NCBI RefSeq assembly: GCF_001434465.1
Contig: NZ_AZGE01000019.1
Location: 1-37,382, forward strand
From: Limosilactobacillus oris DSM 4864
Lineage (GTDB): Bacteria; Bacillota; Bacilli; Lactobacillales; Lactobacillaceae
Direction: 5' to 3'
Length of the DNA: 37,382 nt
Below the pieces are notes generated by a model, which worked only from the letters and a program-made list of their open reading frames with translations, was not told the DNA's origin and searched no databases. The position numbers were made by a program, and so were the translations under genes. The number at the start of each line of letters is the position of its first letter. Position 1 is the stretch's first letter. Of this stretch, positions 32,440-37,382 are shown piece after piece.

Positions 32440-32468
32440 TTGCAAAATTAAAACTCTAATGATATTCT
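32440..32468 (+). promoter_or_regulatory. Promoter of the steT leader
   Basis: -35 TTGCAA (32440-32445), 17 bp, -10 TATTCT (32463-32468). The predicted start near 32475 leaves a short leader before the peptide's ribosome binding site AAAGGAG (32488-32494). Confidence 0.6.
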
Positions 32469-32502
32469 AATAAACATCAAGTACACGAAAGGAGAAAGAT
32501 CA

Positions 32503-32574
32503 ATGTTAATGTTAGTATTTGCTAATCAATTGCAACAATCTTCCTCCTCAGCCTCTAACTCTATTCGAGGCTGA
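32503..32574 (+). CDS. Serine-rich leader peptide upstream of steT
   Basis: A 23-codon ORF starting ATG 32503, with AAAGGAG 8 nt upstream. Codons 13-20 read SSSSASNS (TCT TCC TCC TCA GCC TCT AAC TCT), six Ser in eight, ending four codons before TGA 32572-32574. A hairpin CTCAGCCTC/GAGGCTGAG (32547-32555, 32567-32575) overlaps the Ser codons and the stop. The next gene is a Ser/Thr exchanger. The layout is that of an attenuation peptide measuring seryl-tRNA. Short, so chance cannot be fully excluded. Confidence 0.7.
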   Translation: MLMLVFANQLQQSSSSASNSIRG

Positions 32575-32614
32575 GTGGTTTTAGTGTACCTAAAATAGAA
32601 CGGTTTAATAAATT

Positions 32615-32676
32615 ACCGGGTTCACTTAATCATTTGGCAATTTCCAGATGGTTACGGGTGGACCCGGTTTTATTAT
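32615..32676 (+). terminator. Attenuator terminator ahead of steT
   Basis: ACCGGGTTCAC (32615-32625) pairs with GTGGACCCGGT (32658-32668, one G-U), with an inner stem CATTTGG/CCAGATG (32631-32650), then TTTTATTAT. A competing pairing of TTAGTGTACC (32581-32590) with the 32619-32626 region would disrupt it. A ribosome at the leader stop would cover 32581-32590; one stalled on the Ser codons would not. Confidence 0.65.
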
Positions 32677-32702
32677 GCCGATTTTGAATTGGAGGAATGG
32701 TG

Positions 32703-34031
32703 ATGAATAATCAACCAACAGAAGAACTAAAACGGTCGTTAGGTTTTTGGTCGGCAATTTCGATTGTCGTGGGGACAATTATTGGTTCAGGAATCTTCTT
32801 CAAGCAGGGTTCTGTCCTTGATAGTGCCGGTTCGTCAACTCTCGCCATTGCTGCCTGGGTATTCGGGGGAATTATTACCCTAACTGGTGGGTTGACCATC
32901 GCCGAAATTGGGGCGCAAATGCCATACACCGGTGGTCTTTACGTCTATATTGAAAATCTCTACGGCCGGATTCTCGGTTTTCTTGCCGGCTGGATGCAGA
33001 TAATCATCTACGGCCCCGCAATCATCGCTTCGGTTGCCGGGTTTATGAGTATCTTAATGGCTAACTTCTTTGGTCTTGGCACCGCGTGGCGGATTCCACT
33101 GGCCGTCATCACCGTTCTGGCAATCGGTGTGATGAACCTTTTTGAAAACAAGGTTGGGGCGATCTTTGCCATCATTACAACGACGGGGAAAATGATCCCA
33201 ATCGCAGCAATCATTATCTTTGGTCTCCTCTTCGGTAACCAGCACGCCTTCGGTCAAACCGTTACCGAAGTTCAACACGCTACTGGGGGCTTCGGTGTCG
33301 CCGTTTTAGCTACCCTCTTCGGTTACGACGGTTGGATCCTAATCGCTAACCTTGGTGGTGAAATGAAGAACCCGCAAAGGCTGTTACCAAGGGCAATCAT
33401 CTTGGGAATTACCGCTGTCTTAGTAATCTACACGTTAATTACTATCGGAATCCTCAAGTTCCTGCCGGCGAACTTAATCCACCATCTGGGCGAAAATGCC
33501 ACTGCCTACCTGGCAACTAAAGCCTTTGGCGCGATTGGTGGCAAACTTCTCTCGGCCGGAATTATCATCTCGATGATGGGAACCTTGAACGGGAAAATGA
33601 TTACCTTCCCGCGGATCGTTTACGCAATGGCGCGCCGGGGCGACCTGCCATTCTCGCGTTTTCTATCGTTTGTTACGCCCAAGGGGAAGTCGCCCGTCAT
33701 TGCCACATTGTTCATTGTGGCCCTTGCAACGGTGATGATGTTCTTCTTCGATCCCGACCACCTCTCGGATCTCTGTGTCTTCACTGTTTACTGCTTCTAC
33801 CTGTTAGCATTTTTTGGGATCTTTATTCTAAGAAAGAAAAATAAGGGGAACCGTCCCTTTAGCACCCCTCTTTACCCGCTTGTCCCAATCATTGCGATTG
33901 CCGGTGGAATCTTCGTCCTGGTCAGCGAACTGTTCAACGATCCGGCCGGTGTCCTGCTCTTCATCGGAATCGTCATCGTTGGCCTCCCTATCTTCTACGC
34001 TGTTAAACGAATGGACGCCAAGCGAATGTAA
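32703..34031 (+). CDS. steT: APC-superfamily Ser/Thr exchanger-like amino-acid permease
   Basis: A 442-aa transporter with about 12 helices. The LAT-type hallmark VVGTIIGSGIFFKQG (about 19-33) in helix 1 binds the amino-acid backbone, and FGYDGWILIANLGGEMKNPQ (about 212-231) lies in helix 6-7. It resembles the Bacillus Ser/Thr exchanger SteT and other L-type exchangers. The Ser-rich leader peptide upstream supports serine as a substrate, an inference. Start ATG 32703 is 7 nt after GGAGG; the ATG at 32697 is too close to it. A terminator follows at 34062. Confidence 0.8.
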   Translation: MNNQPTEELKRSLGFWSAISIVVGTIIGSGIFFKQGSVLDSAGSSTLAIAAWVFGGIITLTGGLTIAEIGAQMPYTGGLYVYIENLYGRILGFLAGWMQIIIYGPAIIASVAGFMSILMANFFGLGTAWRIPLAVITVLAIGVMNLFENKVGAIFAIITTTGKMIPIAAIIIFGLLFGNQHAFGQTVTEVQHATGGFGVAVLATLFGYDGWILIANLGGEMKNPQRLLPRAIILGITAVLVIYTLITIGILKFLPANLIHHLGENATAYLATKAFGAIGGKLLSAGIIISMMGTLNGKMITFPRIVYAMARRGDLPFSRFLSFVTPKGKSPVIATLFIVALATVMMFFFDPDHLSDLCVFTVYCFYLLAFFGIFILRKKNKGNRPFSTPLYPLVPIIAIAGGIFVLVSELFNDPAGVLLFIGIVIVGLPIFYAVKRMDAKRM

Positions 34032-34061
34032 GAAAGTGCCTTTGCTAAACGCCGAAAGACG

Positions 34062-34106
34062 AACACCGCAAATTAGCTGCCTGCCAGCCGATTTGCGGTG
34101 TTTTTT
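34062..34106 (+). terminator. steT terminator
   Basis: AACACCGCAAAT (34062-34073) pairs with ATTTGCGGTGTT (34091-34102), then a T6 run. Confidence 0.88.
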
Positions 34107-34121
34107 GACCCATTTTCCGTA

Positions 34122-34187
34122 AATTCCGAACATTCAACGACGATTTTTAAAATAACGATTGATTTTTAACTATTTTCTTTGTATTAT
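34122..34187 (+). promoter_or_regulatory. PurBox and promoter of the nucleobase permease operon
   Basis: AATTCCGAACATT (34122-34134) matches the PurR box consensus AWWWCCGAACWWT at every position. The promoter is -35 TTGATT (34159-34164), 17 bp, -10 TATTAT (34182-34187). The box centre is about 65 bp upstream of the predicted start, where an activating PurR (as in Lactococcus) would sit. A degenerate inverted copy (11 of 13) lies near 34228-34240. Confidence 0.6.
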
Positions 34188-34248
34188 CAAAGCAAAGTTA
34201 AACAATATTTGCAATTTCATTTATATCGTTCGTATTTAGGAGGTTAAC

Positions 34249-35319
34249 ATGCACTGGTTTGCAGACATTATGGCGGCGCTCGGCGTTGTCCTCAACGGGA
34301 TTCCCCAGGGGATCATGGCGATGGGCCTTGGCTTTGCCGTTTTTCCCACCACGTTTTCGTTTCTCTTAGTCTCCGGGATTAACCTTGCTTTTAGTTCCGT
34401 CGCCCCGGTTTCGTTTCAGGCCGAGTCGCTTGCGTTGACCGGCAATCTGGGGAAGAACACCCGCGAGTATACCTCGATCATTTTTGGTGGCTCGATCATC
34501 ATGCTAATTATCGGGCTCACCGGGACGCTGACCAGGATCGTGCAGGTGTTTGGCAACCATATCATCACCGGCATGATGGCCGGCGTCGGCATTATGCTGG
34601 CTAAAATTGCCCTCAACATGAGCAAGGGCCACGGCTGGACTGGCTGGGTTTCCATTGCGGCAGCCGTCATTACCTACTTGATTTCCAAGGACCTGGTCTG
34701 GACAATCTGCCTGTCCGTCATTCTATCAAGTCTCTTTGCGGTCTTCGTTGAGCACTACCAAAACGAGTTGCCCCAGAACGTCACCGTCCGCCGGTTCATT
34801 TTCACCAAGCCGCTCTTCAACCTACGAATTCTGCGGGGAGCACTGGGCCTGGCCTGCTTAAATATTGGGGCCAACCTCTCATACGGGTTGATTACCGGAC
34901 AAATGACCGGGATTAAGCCCAACCCCGTCAACCTGAACCTCTTGACCTCCTCCCAAGCCCTAGCCGACATGGGAACCAGCCTGCTCGGCGGTGCCCCGGT
35001 CGAAACAATCATCTCCGCGACGGCGAGTGCCCCAGAACCAGTGATTGCCGGAGTCCTAATGATGCTGATCATGGCCGTGATCCTGTTCGTCGGCTGGCTG
35101 CCCAAGATTGGGAAGTACGTCCCCAGCAGCTCCATCGCCGGCTTCTTGCTGGTCCTCGGTCTCTTCGTGACTTTCCCGGAAAATGCCGCCACTGCCCTGG
35201 CCGGCAAGGAACAGCTGACTGCCGCAACCACACTGGTGATTACCGCCCTCGTCGATCCCTTTACCGGTTTACTGGCCGGTGGGGCAATGAAGTTTGTCCT
35301 GCCACTGCTTGGTCTTTAA
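34249..35319 (+). CDS. NCS2-type nucleobase permease
   Basis: A 356-aa membrane protein with about 10-12 helices. The region GTSLLGGAPVETIISATASAP (about residues 242-262) has the conserved pattern of the substrate loop in NCS2/AzgA-like nucleobase permeases. It is shorter than most NCS2 proteins (about 430 aa), but there is no sign of truncation. AGGAGG precedes ATG. A phosphoribosyltransferase follows after 16 bp, and a PurBox lies upstream. Together they suggest import and salvage of a purine base; which one is unknown. Confidence 0.72.
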   Translation: MHWFADIMAALGVVLNGIPQGIMAMGLGFAVFPTTFSFLLVSGINLAFSSVAPVSFQAESLALTGNLGKNTREYTSIIFGGSIIMLIIGLTGTLTRIVQVFGNHIITGMMAGVGIMLAKIALNMSKGHGWTGWVSIAAAVITYLISKDLVWTICLSVILSSLFAVFVEHYQNELPQNVTVRRFIFTKPLFNLRILRGALGLACLNIGANLSYGLITGQMTGIKPNPVNLNLLTSSQALADMGTSLLGGAPVETIISATASAPEPVIAGVLMMLIMAVILFVGWLPKIGKYVPSSSIAGFLLVLGLFVTFPENAATALAGKEQLTAATTLVITALVDPFTGLLAGGAMKFVLPLLGL

Positions 35320-35335
35320 TTTAAGGAGGCTCACC

Positions 35336-35899
35336 ATGACTAACTATTACCAACTAAAGCTCGGTCCCCTGACGCGCAAACTGCCGATTATTCCCATCAG
35401 TGCCGACACGGCCATCGCTTCGTTTGTCCTCCTCGGAGATGATGAATTGTCCCGCACCGCCGCCGACATGCTTAGACCCCAGCTGCCAGCACAGTTTGAC
35501 TATATCGTGACGGTGGAAAGCAAGGGCATCCCCTTCGCCCACGACCTCAGCCTCGCCACACGGCACCCCCGTTCCTTCGTTATCCGCAAATCAATCAAGG
35601 GCTACATGCGTAAACCGCTGGAGCAGGACGTCAATTCAATTACGACTAAGCAGAAACAGGAATTGGTCCTCGACGGTCAGGACGCCCAGCAGCTTCAGGG
35701 AAAGAAGGTCCTGCTCGTCGATGACGTGATCAGCACCGGCAGCTCCATTCACTCGGCCGCCACCCTGCTAGAAAAGGCCGGCAGCCACGTTGTCGGCAAG
35801 GTCGCCATCCTCGCTGAGGGAGACGCCGCCAAGCGCGACGACATCATTTTCCTTGCTAAGCTACCGCTGTTCAAGCCCGACGGTACTATCAAGGCCTAA
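35336..35899 (+). CDS. Purine phosphoribosyltransferase family protein
   Basis: A 187-aa type I phosphoribosyltransferase. The PRPP-binding loop is VLLVDDVISTGSSI (about residues 123-136), and YIVTVESKGIPFAHDLS is the loop shared with adenine and xanthine PRTases. It converts a base plus PRPP to a nucleotide. Start ATG 35336 follows AAGGAGG; the earlier in-frame ATG at 35294 lies inside the permease gene. It is cotranscribed with the permease. Base specificity (adenine, xanthine or other) cannot be fixed from the sequence. Confidence 0.85.
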   Translation: MTNYYQLKLGPLTRKLPIIPISADTAIASFVLLGDDELSRTAADMLRPQLPAQFDYIVTVESKGIPFAHDLSLATRHPRSFVIRKSIKGYMRKPLEQDVNSITTKQKQELVLDGQDAQQLQGKKVLLVDDVISTGSSIHSAATLLEKAGSHVVGKVAILAEGDAAKRDDIIFLAKLPLFKPDGTIKA

Positions 35900-35948
35900 G
35901 TATTTCCAAGCAGAATTGTGAATGGGAAATAACCTTCTCGACAGGGCG

Positions 35949-36010
35949 TATGGCTAACCTAGAACGATAGTTGGCACGGCACGGGCCGGCTAGCGTTCGT
36001 AGTTAGATAC
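35949..36010. other. Long imperfect hairpin after the PRTase gene
   Basis: GTAT, CTAAC, GAACG and TAG on the left pair with CTA, CGTTC, GTTAG and ATAC on the right, giving about 16 bp with small bulges around a GC-rich loop. No T-run follows. Possibly a small RNA or mRNA 3' structure. Confidence 0.35.
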
Positions 36011-36048
36011 TTATTTCGCACGTTATCTTTATAATAGTTAAGAACTAG

Positions 36049-36092
36049 CACGAGGCTGGTGAGAAAACCATCGTTTTCTCACCAGCCTCGTG
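36049..36092. terminator. Bidirectional terminator
   Basis: A perfect 20-bp stem (36049-36068 with 36073-36092) and a 4-nt loop CATC. ATTATTT follows on plus. It lies between the PRTase gene (+) and the small membrane protein gene (-). Confidence 0.85.
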
Positions 36093-36104
36093 ATTATTTC
36101 CATC

Positions 36105-36287
36105 CTACTTGCGCTGGCCCATTAAAGACATAATAACCAGCACTGCACTATTAACCAGAAAGAGGGTCATCAATGGGTAGAAAAGCCAATTGCTGCTGAT
36201 TTTGTCGTCAAGCCAAATTCCACCCCAGATCAGGATAAAGTTTAATCCTGAACAGGCCCGAACAATTACTTGGGCATTTAATCTCAC
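36105..36287 (-). CDS. Small two-helix membrane protein
   Basis: A 60-aa protein with two hydrophobic segments (about residues 10-24 and 33-53) and a basic end (GQRK). The GTG start at 36285-36287 is chosen because GGAGG (36296-36300) lies 8 nt upstream; a longer in-frame ATG at 36356 has none. No family recognised. It follows the frameshifted MFS gene by 65 bp on the same strand. Confidence 0.6.
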   Translation of the reverse strand: MRLNAQVIVRACSGLNFILIWGGIWLDDKISSNWLFYPLMTLFLVNSAVLVIMSLMGQRK

Positions 36288-36352
36288 TAAATATTCCTCC
36301 AAATACCATAAGATTTCAGCTGTCCTGCCGCTTGAATCACAAAAGCGCGTGC

Positions 36353-37382
36353 TCACTTACTAGATTGTGGCAAGGCCAGAAAAACAACCAGCCCGACGGC
36401 AAACAGCACTGCTAATGACGTTATCCCGATCGTCGACTTCCCCGTTAGCTGGGTGACCAGGCCGACAACGAGCGGCCCCAGGATTGCCGAAAACTTACCC
36501 AAAATATTGTAAAAGCCGAAAATTCGCTGCTTGCTTCCTTCGGGATAAGCTGACCAAAGTAGGACCGGCTCAAAGCCTGCAACCCGCCTTGACTGGTACC
36601 GATTAAGATTGCCAGGAACCAGAAATCAAACAAGCTATCGAGCTTCAAGGCATATAAACAAATAAACAAGTAAACGCAAATCCCAGTCAGGACGGCAGCC
36701 CGACTGGACGTCCGCCGGGCCAGCCAGCCGTAACAGGAGGGAAAACGGAAAGGCAATTAGCTGGACTACCAATAAGACAATCATCAGCGTGGTAGTGTCA
36801 ACTCCCATGTCCTTCCCAATCGCGGTTGCCATTGTGAAAATGGTATCGACCCCGTCAATGTAAAAGAAGTAGGCGACCAAAAACCAGGTAACCCGGCGGT
36901 ACTGTTTGATGTGCCGGAAAGTCATTACCAGCCGCCGCAGACTATCGGTCAGGGGGTTGCGTACCGCCGTTACGCTATAACGCTGGTGCCCGTGACGAAG
37001 CAGAGGCCAGGCGAAAATAATCCACCAGACCGCGGCAACGATAAAGCTAAACTGGGCCACGCCATAGCTGGACAGCAAACCGCCAAAGCCGTTGCTCAAC
37101 TGGGCCGCGAGGAAAATAACAAAGGCCGCGACTCCACCGAGGTAGCCCATCCCGTAACCGGTCGCGGATACCAGGTCCATCTGCCGGTCGTCCGCCACGT
37201 CGGTCAGAAAACTATCATAAAAGAGGTTCCCACCGGAATAGCCGATGACGCTCAACACGTATATTCCTAACAGGGCCTGCCACTGCTGCGGTGGCACGAC
37301 GGCAAGGGCGAAGGTTAAGAGAATCCCGGTCCATGTAAACAGGTTCAGCCAGCAGTGAAGTGCAACAAAAAAGTTAGACAAA
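36353..37382 (-). pseudogene. UMF1/Atg22-like MFS transporter, two frameshifts, 5' end outside window
   Basis: Three pieces in two frames reconstruct an UMF1-type MFS protein. Frame A (37381 down to about 36733) holds SVIGYSGGNLFYDSFLTDVA and ends in QLIAFPFSLL. An extra A (plus strand, 36732-36733) moves to frame B, reading YGWLARRTSS, ILIGTSQGGLQALSRSYFGQ, LIPKEASSEF. A missing base in the AAAA run 36519-36522 returns to frame A: FGFYN, GPLVVGLVTQLTG, stopping at 36353-36355. The shifts compensate, so only about 70 residues are out of frame. It may be a recent pseudogene or a sequence error. Confidence 0.75.

Noticed and set aside
32650-32670. GGGTGGACCCGG ahead of steT as a T-box
   Set aside because: There is no stem I, no specifier loop and no AGAGA element, and the sequence is fully explained as a terminator arm.

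Overview
The window looks like a chromosomal segment of a heterofermentative lactobacillus, most likely Limosilactobacillus or a close relative. The reasons are moderate-to-high GC with Gram-positive ribosome binding sites, T-box leaders in front of aminoacyl-tRNA synthetases, a KxYKxGKxW-type secretion signal on a LysM autolysin, PepO, L-2-hydroxyisocaproate dehydrogenase, and small proteins typical of Lactobacillaceae. The species call is inference. I see no rRNA, tRNA, CRISPR array, prophage or insertion sequence.

Layout. 1-1250: partial pgi (-) and a SemiSWEET sugar transporter gene (+) diverge from a shared promoter holding a perfect 18-bp LacI-type palindrome and a cre-like site. 1272-4544: macro-domain protein, membrane-anchored XRE regulator and pepO. 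4613-7978: operon mpg - MoxR AAA+ ATPase - VWA protein - small protein. 8045-9847: DUF488 protein, XRE regulator, two structured intergenic elements and two small unknowns. 9948-11381: nnrE and an NfrA-type oxidoreductase. 11453-13010: hisS with a His T-box. 13047-16280: MFS transporter, a membrane protein, a 61-aa protein and a LacI regulator. 16664-19347: GH73/LysM autolysin, ArsR regulator and a small unknown. 19502-23950: a TetR gene with tandem operators driving an ABC permease/ATPase pair, then a separately promoted fused ABC exporter. 23997-26959: Zn alcohol dehydrogenase (-) and mntH (+), divergent. 27213-29896: membrane-anchored low-complexity protein and thrS with a Thr T-box. 30084-32371: Ile-specifier T-box, tiny ORF, FAH-family hydratase and L-hydroxyisocaproate dehydrogenase. 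32440-34031: serine-codon leader peptide and attenuator ahead of a SteT-like Ser/Thr exchanger. 34122-35899: PurBox, nucleobase permease and phosphoribosyltransferase. 36105-37382: small membrane protein and a double-frameshifted MFS gene running off the window.

How the genes work together. The strongest theme is RNA-level control by amino-acid supply. Three T-boxes have readable specifiers (CAC His, ACC Thr, ATC Ile), and a probable translation-coupled attenuator has a leader peptide with six Ser codons in eight, upstream of a Ser/Thr exchanger. The Ile T-box lies ahead of branched-chain 2-hydroxyacid metabolism rather than a synthetase. A second theme is sugar-linked control: the pgi/SemiSWEET and adh promoters share a TGTCAAnCGnTTGACA-like operator overlapping their -35 boxes, and an otherwise target-less LacI gene lies in the window. 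ThrS appears to have lost its TGS domain and all recognisable editing-site residues. These functional links are inferences from sequence.
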